NCBI GenBank assembly: GCA_027563935.2
Contig: CM050449.1
Span: forward strand, 87,520,371 to 87,584,370
Source of the DNA: Costus lasius
Taxonomy: Eukaryota > Streptophyta > Magnoliopsida > Zingiberales > Costaceae
DNA length: 64,000 bases
Direction: 5' to 3'
Shown here one piece after another: positions 54,158-64,000 of this stretch. The notes under the pieces were generated by a model, which worked only from the letters and a program-made list of their open reading frames with translations, was not told where the DNA came from and searched no databases. Every line of letters starts with the position of its first letter. The first letter of the stretch is position 1. A program made the translations under genes and the position numbers.

Positions 54158-55286
54158 TCATCCACCTTAATTTCAACGACTAGATATAAATAAGTGTTCG
54201 TCAGTTATTCTTATTTTGATAAAGATATAGTTTACTTAATAAAAAAATTATCTCGCTCTCGCGTAGACAATTTACAAAGAACAATCCTTGTTTTCATGCA
54301 AGATTTATTTAATGATAAAGATAAGTAAACCTTGACAAAAAGATTTAGAATCACTCTCGTGCATTCAATCTCAAAGTCAAAATCTTCAAGTGAAAACTAA
54401 ATATTCTTTTACTTTAGTTTCATAAGTTCTACCTAAGAGTTTCTAACAATCCAATACCTAATCTCTTATCATATTTTCATGTCTAACTCAATAATATTTC
54501 CTAGCCCAAATTGTCAATAAGAATTAAACTTCAAAAATCTGGAAATAAGAACAAACCTAATTTCTTACGATAAGTTCCTAAGTCTCAATTTTAGGGTTCT
54601 AAGTTTTGTAAATCACTTTTCAGTCCATATCACAAAACTCTAACACATGCTGACAATTGAAACTAGAAAAGATTAAAGACAATCATCACTTAAGTAAAAT
54701 TATCATAACAAAAATATCTTGACGAAATAAGGATTATCTAATCATTAAGAAATTAAGGGGATTACACCCCCTGTCCCATAAAATGTTTAAGCTAGCATGA
54801 TGGAAGATTTACAATAAAACATTATTCAGATTTGATTAGAAATTGAGAAGAAAGAAGAAATTACTAAACACAGGGCTGTAATGAAAATTACAGCCCGTAA
54901 TTTGTCGTTGAAAGCACAGTGAACAGTGGCAGCACCCGCAATTTCTTTGATTTCTCCTTCTGTCGACTTCCTTTCACTCTGAAACTTCTGGTGTATGTTC
55001 TCCTCCTTCAGGCATAGATTTCTCTCAAATTTTACGTCTGATGGTGATCTGTATGCTTTCTAGTGACGAACCCTAGACCGGCGATGAAAAACTCGATTTC
55101 TCTCCCAATCGTGAATCAAAATTAGGGCTTCTTATTCGGTGTTCTTCGCCTCCTCTTAAAGAGTTTTCCCCTTCTTTCGGTTTTTGAAATGGTGGTCTAA
55201 ATCGTCCGAAATCGTCCGCATAAAAATTGGGTTACAATAACACCGGGAAAATCGGGCAGAGTCGGTTGTCAGGGTCATAATCATGA

Positions 55287-55585
55287 CCGTAATTTCCATT
55301 ACGGCAGTGCCGTAATATCTTATGTGAAGAAACTGAAAAGGTACACGGGTCATAATATAAACCACGGCAGTGCCGTGTTATTCCTCAAAATTCCTCCAGA
55401 TAGAATTACGGCCTTAACCATAATACGGTAGTGCCGTATTTTCCCCTGGACAGAAATCGACTGAAATTACAGTAAGTCAAATAAATTATGGTAAGTCAAA
55501 TAAATTACGGTAGTGCCATAGTTTATTCTGTAAGTTCAGTAAAACCACGGTACCGTAATATTCATTACGGCATTGCCGTAATTTG
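55287..55585. repeat. Palindromic array, ACGGYARTGCCGT type
   Basis: Perfect or near-perfect palindromes: CCGTAATTTCCATTACGG (55287-55304), ATTACGGCAGTGCCGTAAT (55298-55316), CACGGCAGTGCCGTG (55363-55377), AATACGGTAGTGCCGTATT (55422-55440), TTACGGTAGTGCCATAG (55505-55521), CACGGTACCGTAAT (55546-55559) and ATTACGGCATTGCCGTAAT (55564-55582). All lie inside the split gypsy LTR. Confidence 0.75.
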
Positions 55586-55834
55586 GTCTAAAGCACCGAT
55601 TTACGTGAAATTTGATGTGTGATCTCCTCTTGATGATTGGAATTCGTTAATGCACTCAAATTGCTCGAAAACTCCTTAAAACAATACCTTTTTACCTGAA
55701 AATGATCAAAAATGAGAAAAGGTGCAGATTCCGTAATATTTGATAAATAAGGCATAAAAATAAGCAAAAGAGCATGAATATGACACAAAAAGACCAATCA
55801 AATACAAAATATACTATGAATTTCTGTGTTATCA

Positions 55835-57203
55835 AATACATAAGGCTCAAACTTTGCTTGTCCTCAAGCAAATAAAGAAATCAAAACCGATCAAAGAGAA
55901 TAAACTTTCTTATGAAGAATAAACTTCTAAAATATAATCACCAATGAAAAATTTCACTAAATGCTACATAAAATTCCAAATAAACATATTATCTTCTGAA
56001 TTTAATCCTCAAGATCTACAACTTGATCGAATAAAATTTTGCAACTTGTATAATACACAGAATTTCAATCTCAAGATTTTACCTAGTTTAACTTCAAATC
56101 CATAATACTTTTGTTTACAAGAATAGGATATCCAAGATCTTTTTCCACTCAAAATCTTTTAGTTCCTGCCTTTTTTGTATTGTTTGCATTCTCTAATTCG
56201 ATTAGCACTTTTTTTTTTCTCATGACAAATTTAAAGTACACTGGTCACATAACCAATATAATAGAACTCATATCTCTTTGGTAGGAAAAATCTTACCTGA
56301 GATAGCGGAGTTAATGTAAAACGACTTCTCTCTATGGTATGTACCCACATAGATACATACTTTTTATTTAGACTTTAACTCTTAACTTCGGTACCACTGC
56401 AAATTAACACGGTGCCAAGACGAGGAGTCATTCTCTCTCTCTCTCTTTTTCTTTTTCTTTTCTTCTCTCATCATTTTTTTATTTTGACTTCAACCCATAT
56501 CTTTGGTACCACTGCCAATCTTACACAGTGCCAAGTAAGGGAGTCACCTCTCACTTTATTGGACCATAGAATCTTTCTTCCCAATAAATAGCAAATAGAT
56601 CAAACATCAACTAAATTAATCAATTGATATCAATTCAAAAATCATACTCATATGATTGCTTTATTCAAAGAAGTAGCTTCACTCTTAGATCAAATTCATC
56701 AAACAATATATCTACCCAAAATCTCATGCAATCAATGAAAAATTCCAACAGGTAGATATATATTAAAGAAATAAATTTATCACAATAGGTTCATCGCTAA
56801 TCTATATGTTCATTACCAAGAAGATCAAAATATCAACAAGAATTTCTCAAGGTTGGACCACACTATAGTATATGACCAAAACAAAAGGAAATTGCATATC
56901 AAGTTCATCATCAACATTATACAATCAACATGTATCTATATGCACCTACACAAGGTGCTCAAAATCATCAGAATATCAAAACATTATACAACCATATCGA
57001 ACTCAATATCGAAATAACAAGTTCAAAATATTTGAATACAACCAAATCGAATTTATAGTTCAGAACCATGAAAAAGCAGTGAAGACCAATAGCAGCGGAC
57101 ACAAGAAGTTTGAACTAGTCATCCTTCCCTATAAAAGCATGAATCATCAATAGAAATATAAGATGAATAAGGAACAAGTAGGGAAGAAAATACTCACATA
57201 GCT
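55835..57203 (-). other. Athila-type 3' untranslated region
   Basis: On the minus strand it contains CTTGAGGACAAGCAAAG just before the LTR, and two GGTACCACTG..GGTGCCAAG repeats (56390-56530, plus-strand reading) matching 44660-46610. A CT-rich stretch lies at 56431-56470. No coding was recognised. Confidence 0.55.
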
Positions 57204-58374
57204 CTAGTTATCTGCATCAAATTCTATTTCCTCGGTGTCCTCAGGGGCTGCATCCATGGGATCATCATTCTCCCCTCCTTGGTCTCCATCATCATCTCCA
57301 CCACCTCCCCTGGTATCTTCAAAGCCAAACCGATCATAGAGTAAATTACCCGTTTCCTCCATGTAGTTCCCAAGTTCCTCAACATCCTGGTGCATATGCC
57401 CCATGGAGTCAAGCATCCTCTCCATGATGCGTCCCTACCGGTACACCTCAGCAGAGAGAGCCTGAAAACCTGGGTCATAGGCACTAGCCCATCCTCTCTT
57501 AGCTCGGTGTGAGGAATTTGCAGCTCGATGAGATGGTGAATCCATTCCCATATCAAATGGGTCATCTCTTCCACCCCAAGATGGTGGTGGTGGTGCAATA
57601 TCCAAGGGTGGTGGCGTAGCATAAGCAGCATCATTGGGAGATAGTTTCCAATTTGCTTGATTTTGGACCATGGTCTTCTCTTGGTTGGGCAGTGGTAGTG
57701 TGGGAACCCCTAGTCCAAGAACCAAACAAAATACATCTCCTTCTCTTACAATCATCTTCACGGCCATACATGATTCAATGTCTAATCTTGCATTTCCCCT
57801 GGCCAACTCAACTCCATAAGGCTGGACATTTAGAAAAAGAGCTATAGGAATGATGAAACCTCCTATCACAATAGCCCCTTTCTTTGCCCTAGCCACCTTG
57901 TCCATGTGCTTGATCAAGAAGAAGGCAACATCTACAAGGTATCCATGCAACATACTCCATAAAAAGAAAAGTTCAGACTGTCGTACCATGCCATCACTAT
58001 CACCACGTCCGAGCATAGTGTGAGCCAAAACTCGGTGAGCATACTTGATACATGGATTTGTGATCTTAGAAGCTCTGGCTAACAATGCTGAAAAATTAGT
58101 TTCTGATGAAATTTGATTCCAGAACACATTCTCGATGAAGCCAAGTGATATATGAGTATGACCTCCGGATGCAAGATGAAAGATGAACCTGATGTCCCTG
58201 AGGGTGAGTGATGGAGCTAGGATAGGTAGGAGGGTCCTTAATTCTGTACTCTAAGGTATTACACAATGCACGACGAAAACGAGAGAGAGTCTTTAAATGA
58301 GGGAAGTAAAAACACTTTAGAAATGCAGCAAGAAACACGCACGATGAAATCAGCATCGAACTTGATCGGGGCAA
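57204..58374 (-). pseudogene. Athila-type second ORF, minus strand
   Basis: The main frame 58127-57435 holds FWNQISSETNFSALLARAS, GRGDSDGMVRQSELFFLWSML and GAIVIGGFIIPIAL. After an in-frame TAG (57437-57435) the same frame continues to 57204 with a possible coiled segment (ERMLDSMGHMHQDVEELGNY) and a very acidic tail (GGGGDDDGDQGGEND). Upstream to 58374 related text continues with a frameshift. It is a homologue of 33649-34936; the function is unknown. Confidence 0.65.
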
Positions 58375-59360
58375 CAGAAATGCGGAAGGGGATCAATGAC
58401 ACTCAAACTACTGAAATTACACACTAACCTGTTAGCAAATTTTAAGCTTAGCACGCTGTAGGAGTAGTGATGGCGCAGGATTCAGCTCGCGCGCCTATGT
58501 AGCTGGATACACACCAAAGAAATAGGAAACCAACCACGTCTCCGATGAACGGATGCTCGTGGGTGAAGCAGATGAAAACCAAGGAAAGCACAATAGAAAT
58601 TTTGAAATAGGCGAACCTGACCCACCGGTGGCGGTGGGATTTACTTCGTTGAACGGAAACAAGCTGGAATACAATGAGGAATCAAGGCATCGACCAAGAC
58701 TTATACAAACACCAGAATCGAGGCACCGACCACGATCCCAAACTCTAGAGGCACTCGCAGCTCACCAGGAGAACTCTACCACTATGAGAGAACTGAAGAT
58801 CAACTAGCCCAACCTCCTCATTTATAGAACAAGAGGGGAGGGAACAAGACAAACTAGTAAGAGACAAGAATCCCAACTAACTACCAACTCTTGCTGCCCC
58901 AAAAGTGGTCAAGCTGTAGCTAAAGACAAAAATAAAACAAACTCCTAACAACTAAGTTAAGCTGATGCATGTCCTTTGATTCCTCGTCCTGGAGTACGGC
59001 CGGGTGGTTAGACGCGTTCGGAGCATGCCGCGATGAAGCAACATAACTTGGATGTTGTGAGCTGGGTCACGACTGTCGTTGCGAGTTCTTGGGCTGTATT
59101 GTTGAGATGATTATGTGGCTCATCTTGGGCTAGACCTTCATGAGGTTAGGTTGCACAGTCCTTGGGTGGGAGCACTGCGGTATGGATCGATAGTGGGCTA
59201 ACAACTCCCATGTAGCGGTCCGGCAGTTGGGATGGGCGTTGTGACCGCTGTGTTTCCACGTTGTTGGGCTCCTTTGGGTCCTCCTTGTATGGATGAACAT
59301 GTTAGGGAGGGTTGTGCACGTTGAAACGGGGTCGCTGGGGAAAAACAGTGTCTTTAGGGG
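58375..59360. other. Noncoding gypsy-derived DNA
   Basis: No certain coding. A plus-strand frame at 58553-58807 contains a duplicated 'ESRHRPR' phrase (from a short tandem DNA repeat) and is not supported as a gene. The region probably includes a gypsy 3' LTR, but I could not fix its ends. Confidence 0.35.
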
Positions 59361-59740
59361 TGATCATGGCCTGGCCGTGCTTCTGTTCACGGCCATGATT
59401 AGTTCTATCGGAGCCTGCCAAAGTGATCATGGCCTGGCCGTGATGGTGTTCACGGCCGTGATCAAGTACTCCAAAATCCACTGAGCTCATCACGGCCCGC
59501 CTGTGCTTCTCGTCACGGCCGTGACCGCGTTCGTGTCCGAAATCACCGGTTTTTCTATTTTTCGCCGAGGTGATCACGGCCTGCCCGTGTTCTCCATCAC
59601 AGCTGTGATCAGGTGTGCCGATCCTTGCCAAGCTCGTCATGGCCTGCTCGTGACGGGACGCATGCACGTGCTTACTTTTTGGGTTCTTCGCCGAGGCCGT
59701 CAGACCCGTGACGGGCGTCATGGCTTGCTCGTGTTCAATG
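59361..59740. repeat. Palindromic array after gypsy pol, six units
   Basis: Units start at about 59361, 59422, 59487, 59571, 59635 and 59711. The fullest read TGATCACGGCCTG..GTG, then TTCACGGCCGTGATCA. Arms are inverted copies. A minus-strand frame (59823-59302) stays open across the array and gives a repeated HGQAMIT/GREHKH peptide; this is most simply a by-product of the repeat. Confidence 0.7.
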
Positions 59741-61180
59741 CGCAGAAAATTCTGGGGAGGTATTTTTCCATCCGATTCATCCCCTTCTTCAGTGTTAACT
59801 TCTCCTGCATCAACTCCCCCCATTTTGAAGAGTTGTCGTCTAGAGAACTAGGGGGAAAAGGCTCGTCGGTGTCGAAAGGCTCCTCCAAAGGACCGAAAAA
59901 GGGGAGGAGGTCAGCCACATTGAAAACGGGGTGGATCCCCATGTCCTTGGGTAGGTCCAGAACATAGGCATTGGAGTTGATCTGCCACACCACTGGATGG
60001 GCCCCATGTAGCGTAGCTGGAGCTTAAAATGAGCCCTATTTGATAATCTCTCGGGGTGGATATGCACCCTCACCAACTCACCAACAGAAAAATGATGCGG
60101 CCTACGGTGCTTGTTTGCCTTCATCGCATTAAGTGTTGCCCAAAAAGATACGATGCTGAACTTCATCATGCAAGCTAGCTACATGCTGAGCAAAGGAATA
60201 TGCATGCTCGGACAGGTGGGACTCCATGGGAAGGTCATGCAGGTCAATGGGTTTATGAGGTTGACGGCCCGTGACGATCTGGAAGGGACTAAGACCCGTA
60301 GACCTATTGGCCTCACTATTGTACGCAATTCAGCCATGGGGAGGATGGTATCCCAAGACCATGGGTGATCGCCTGTGAGGCAACGGAGCAAGTTACCCAA
60401 ACTGCAGTTAACCACCTCGGTTTGCCCATCCGTCTAGGGGTGGTATGCGGTAGAGAATTTCAGGGTGGAGCCTAAGAGGGCCCAAAGTGAGCGCCAGAAG
60501 TGGCTCACAAACTGCGTATCGCGGTCGGACACAATGGTTGAAGGAAGGCCATGGAGGCGGATAATCTCCTTGAAGAAAAGATGGGCCACGTGGGATGCAT
60601 CTGCAGTGCATGTATAGGGAATGAAGTGGGCCATTTTCGAGAATCGGCCAACAACCACATAGACAGAATCAAAGCGAGAAGCAGTCTGGGGCAGCTCAAG
60701 GACAAAGTCCATGCTAGGGTCGCGCCAAGGACCCTCAGCGACCGGCAAAGGGGTGTAGAGGCTGGTGTTTGGCCGTTTGGCATGTGCCACAATGGCGCAC
60801 AATGCGCTCAACGTCCTTGCGAAGGGAATGCCAAAAGAGGTGCTCCTCCGCCATCTCAAGGGTCTTGTCGTGGCCATAGTGGCCGGCGATGCCACCCGCA
60901 TGTAGCTCGAGCAAGAGATGATCTCGAAGCAAGGAGCAGGGAATACACAAGCGATTCCCTAAGAAAAGATAGCCCTCGCAAAGTTGATACGGGGACTCAG
61001 GATCCGGGGACTCAGTTAAAGCAGCATAAGTGGCATCAAAATTGGAACACGTGGTGTATTCCTCCTTGACATGGTCAAAGGTGTTGACACGGGTGTGCAT
61101 TACGCACAGACGGGTCCGGACTCGACTTAAGGCATTTGCAACGATATTTTCCTTGCCCGCCGTATGGTTGATCACAAAGG
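59718..61180 (-). pseudogene. Chromovirus-like gypsy RNase H end and integrase
   Basis: Starting at 61180 the minus strand reads the RNase H-integrase linker (INHTAGKENIVANALSRV) and the H2C2 zinc region (HAGGIAGHYGH...CGTCQTAKHQ). The integrase core follows (SMDFVLELP, VSDRDTQF, then QTEVVN after an in-frame TAG at 60434-60436). After a shift near 60330 come the C-terminal SVGELVRVHIHPERL and, in another frame, FNVADLLPFFGP, ending at 59718. It is cut at its upstream end by the copia LTR at 61181. Family wording is that of plant chromoviruses (Reina-like), by recall. Confidence 0.85.
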
Positions 61181-62884
61181 TGAAAGTCCCCTAAACAAGG
61201 GGGGGGGGGGGGGGGGGCGAAACCCTACTGGTGCATATGGAGGTTTTAAAGCAGCGGAATGGATTTCTAGGGATCGATTGCATGAGATATGATCAACTAC
61301 AAAAACCCCGATTGCAAACATAAGAAGGATCATACCATCGCCATCCTTTGGATGGTGCCTTGGAAGCAAAGATCGAAAGGGATCTTCTCCAAAAGTGACG
61401 CACACAAGGTGATGCCGCCTACTCTTTGTTGATCCTTGTGCTAGCAAGGTTCTTCAAAGGTCTTTGTCGTATGAAAGGGAAGAGAAGATTTTCCTTGCTT
61501 GGCGAGACCTCTCCCTTGTCGTCAAGAAGCTCTACCACACGAATGTGTCAAGAACCAAAAAACCAATAGGCGACAAGAGGGCGAGAGGCAGGCGTGAAGA
61601 GAGGCGACGTGAGATGTGGTCACGTAAGTGACATGCTATCTAAAAATAGCAAAACCACTTCTCATCATGAAATGCGCTCATGAACAAATCGCAAATCTCT
61701 TCTCCCATGAACCATGCGCTCACTTGATGAGCTGGTTCAATTTGGTTTGGTTCAAAGACCAATTAACCCAAGCCATTTTGGTCTAGATCACAATAAACCC
61801 TAAAGGTTCAAGATCTAACCGTTCATCTCTTGATGCTCTTGATCTCACCGATCTAGCATCCATTCTCTCAATCAAAGCTTACCGATCTTAAGCCCTAATC
61901 AATCAAACATGATCAGACCAGATCTCACTTACAATTAGAGATTAAATCCCTTTAAACTGAATCCAAACAATTCAGTCCACACGATCTGACTTAAGTAAGC
62001 CATATCATCAAATTGTGCGACCCTAAGGGTTTCCTTTAAATGTCGGTAACGACAACTCACGTTATCACGATCAGTGAGGGGTATCTAGCAACACATCACT
62101 GTCTCCCGATATAAAGGAAAGAGTCTTCCAAGACTACACCCAAACCACAGTACAAGTGTGAATCTACTTCACAAGGCATACATGTTTCCTTTGCCACTGG
62201 ATGTTCTTATTGGACAAGCATGTCAAGCCTGTAACTCCAATATGATGAGCATGATTAGATCAGATGAACATAGTCACCTGGGTATGGCCATACACTTTCT
62301 CAATCATCTCATTCAAGGGGGCCCCTTTAGAACATCACACTCCAATCAAGGAGACGGCAATCCTATATCTATCACTAGTGTCCTAACCTGACTCATGATC
62401 ATTATCCAAGATAGTCTATAACCATTATGTTTCAAATGATATTGAACTACCTCAAAACAATGACAATCATCATTTAGAAACACAAGTGATCTCAAGTCAG
62501 AGGACATGTGCCACTTGTTGCAAACAAGGATTATTCACATTATGACAAGCAATTGAATATCCTAGTAGGGTCTGTCCAGTACATCCAATGTACCCATGAG
62601 TCTACATCTTATTCCATGCTCGAAGCATCCTATAAGATTAGAACACATATTAGTCTCAATCATATCAAGGCTGTCTCATGTTCACCAAGATATCTCGACT
62701 AAGGACATTACAGCATGTCAGCCAAGCTGAACAGCATTGAGACATTATTCAGAAGCACACTTATTGCAGCAGACAATGTAACAAACTGAATAACAACCAT
62801 TGCCTTTATAAACATAAGAGTTTATACATGATACTGAAAGAATCCCAAGGCCTCAAACATTAGCCTTAAGGGCATACCCCAACA
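61181..62884 (-). repeat. 3' LTR of a minus-strand copia (intact-element family)
   Basis: Minus-strand start TGTTGGGGTATGCCC at 62884; 1704 bp. The end near 61181 has the U5 tip changed: the usual C5 run is expanded to a 19-base tract (61199-61217). Left flank AAAGG (61176-61180) should be the target copy; the partner lies beyond the window. Confidence 0.9.
61199..61217. repeat. 19-base G homopolymer
   Basis: Nineteen consecutive G on the plus strand where related LTRs have five (GCTCCCCCTTGAAGGGG, reversed). It could form a G-quadruplex, or be a sequencing or assembly artefact. Confidence 0.8.
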
Positions 62885-62900
62885 ATCTCCCACTTGCACT
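62885..62900 (-). other. Polypurine tract of the right-end copia
   Basis: ATCTCCCACTTGCACT on the plus strand, identical to the family tract on the minus strand. Confidence 0.85.
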
Positions 62901-62904
62901 TAAT

Positions 62905-64000
62905 CTAATGGTTGAGAAATCTCAAACCCATATTATTACAGTGCTTCTCATGCTTCTGCTGCGCCAGAGGCTTGGTAAGCGGGTCAGCCAGATTGTCATC
63001 TGTATGAACCTTGCAGATTTTGATCTCACCACGATCTATGATCTCTCGGATCAAGTGAAACCGTCTCTGTATGTGCTTGGACTTCTGGTGCGACCGTGGT
63101 TCCTTTGCTTGTGCGATTGCTCCAGTGTTATCACAGAAGATAACCAATGGATCAGCACTCGAAGGAACAACACCAAGTTCTTGAACAAACTTACGAATCC
63201 ACACTGCCTCCTTGGATGCTTCCGAGGCTGCAACATACTCGGCTTCTGTTGTGGAATCAGCAACGATAGACTGTTTGAAACTTTTCCACACCACTGCTCC
63301 TCCATTCAAGCTAAAAACATAGCCTGATTGCGATCGGAAATCATCCTGGTCAGATTGGAACGAAGCGTCAGTATATCCTTCAATACTGAGTTCTTCCTGA
63401 CCTCCATATATCAAGAACATATCTTTGGTCCTCCGAAGATATTTCAAAATGTTCTTGACTGCAATCCAGTGCGCCTGACCTGGATTACTTTGGAATCGAC
63501 TGGTCACGCTTAACCCGTAAGCGACGTCTGGGCGAGTACATAACATCGCATACATAATGGACCCAATAGCCGAAGCATAAGGCGTATTGTCCATTTCATC
63601 TTTCTCAGTCTGTGTTTGTGGACACTGACTCTTTGAAAGATTCAGACCATGTCTGACTGGAAGATATCCTCTTTTAGAATTCTCTAAATGAAATCTCTCC
63701 AGGACTTTATCGATGTAAGTACTCTGGCACAGCCCGAGAAGCCTCTTAGATCTATCCCTGTAGATCTTTACACCTAACACATAGGCTGCTTCTCCTAGAT
63801 CTTTCATCTGGAAACATTTTCTTAACCATGCTTTAACAGCATGCAGTTCAGGAATATCGTTTCCAATGATTAAGATATCATCGACGTAGAGGACTAGGAA
63901 AGTAATCACGCTCCCACTAAACCTCTTATATACACACGGGTCATCTTCATTCTTGATGAAACCAAATTCACATATTGATTCATCAAAACGAATATTCCAG
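62905..64000 (-). CDS. Copia RT-RNase H, C-terminal part, runs off the window
   Basis: The frame is open from the window edge to the stop at 62905-62907. It carries the RT catalytic LYVDDILII (near 63890) and RNase H YTDASFQSD and SIVADSTTEAEYVAASEA, and ends GLRFLNH as in the intact element. Differences from the 9088-12969 protein are few. No stop or shift is visible in about 365 codons, so this copy may also be intact upstream. The apparent start (GTG at 63909) is not real; the polyprotein begins outside. Confidence 0.9.
   Translation of the reverse strand, partial: WNIRFDESICEFGFIKNEDDPCVYKRFSGSVITFLVLYVDDILIIGNDIPELHAVKAWLRKCFQMKDLGEAAYVLGVKIYRDRSKRLLGLCQSTYIDKVLERFHLENSKRGYLPVRHGLNLSKSQCPQTQTEKDEMDNTPYASAIGSIMYAMLCTRPDVAYGLSVTSRFQSNPGQAHWIAVKNILKYLRRTKDMFLIYGGQEELSIEGYTDASFQSDQDDFRSQSGYVFSLNGGAVVWKSFKQSIVADSTTEAEYVAASEASKEAVWIRKFVQELGVVPSSADPLVIFCDNTGAIAQAKEPRSHQKSKHIQRRFHLIREIIDRGEIKICKVHTDDNLADPLTKPLAQQKHEKHCNNMGLRFLNH

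Larger units (their letters stand above)
52105..55834 (-). repeat. Gypsy LTR, split by a solo LTR
   Basis: Minus-strand start TGATAACACAG at 55834 and end CATCCTACTTCA at 52105. Without the solo LTR and one TCATC copy it is about 1.8 kb. On its upstream side lies an Athila-type 3' region (CTTGAGGACAAGCAAAG at about 55870-55850). On its downstream side lie the tRNA-Met primer site and chromovirus-like gag. It could be the 3' LTR of one element, the 5' LTR of another, or a shared LTR. Confidence 0.55.

Noticed and set aside
58553..58807. 84-codon plus-strand frame as a gene
   Set aside because: No domain; contains a short DNA duplication and lies in gypsy-derived noncoding DNA.
48478..61180. 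One gypsy element with gag-RT at 48-50 kb and integrase at 59-61 kb
   Set aside because: Both are on the minus strand, so integrase should lie at lower coordinates than RT; it lies higher. They must be separate copies or rearranged.

Overview
This is nuclear DNA from a flowering plant, made up almost entirely of nested transposable elements. The evidence is the GC/AT composition, spliced exons with GT..AG borders, plant-type L1 LINEs whose ORF2 ends in an RNase H domain, Ty1/copia elements of the Tork/Angela type, and Athila-like and chromovirus-like Ty3/gypsy elements. Nothing in the window names a species. Only bases 1-1000 look like a host gene: its last two exons.

Layout. (1) 1-3744: end of the host gene, noncoding DNA and a hAT-like MITE at 2177-2643. 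(2) 3745-19190: a purine-rich repeat holding a LINE (4189-19096, 13-bp target duplication). The LINE is split by an apparently full-length copia element (5572-14675) with 1686-bp LTRs that are almost identical, a 1293-residue gag-pol frame, and GGAGG target duplications. (3) 21862-48477: a degenerate Athila-like gypsy element bounded by roughly 1.5-kb LTRs that point in opposite directions. It contains four later insertions: a rearranged copia composite (26295-33648, CATGC duplication), a 311-bp fold-back element (33773-34083), a minus-strand decayed copia with 2233-bp LTRs (35246-44470, GGTTA duplication) and a solo LTR (44751-46488, AGTGG duplication). (4) 48478-61180: minus-strand gypsy remnants. 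These are a gag-protease-RT pseudogene, an LTR carrying a second solo LTR (52241-54157, TCATC duplication), an Athila-type ORF pseudogene and a chromovirus integrase pseudogene. (5) 61181-64000: the 3' LTR and RT-RNase H part of another minus-strand copia of the same family as the intact one; it runs off the window.

How the parts relate. The LTRs and coding parts at 5572, 26295, 30207 and 61181 are one copia family at different stages: intact, internally rearranged and partial. Judged by LTR similarity, the intact copy is the youngest insertion seen here.

The least explained structures are noncoding. Arrays of hyphenated palindromes recur in several gypsy LTRs, with two unrelated core sequences. 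The leaders of two copia families carry small hairpins whose loop is constant while the stem changes in a base-paired way. A tRNA-like A-box/B-box pair lies in the intact copia leader. These are the best candidates for something undescribed. All positions and alignments were read by eye.
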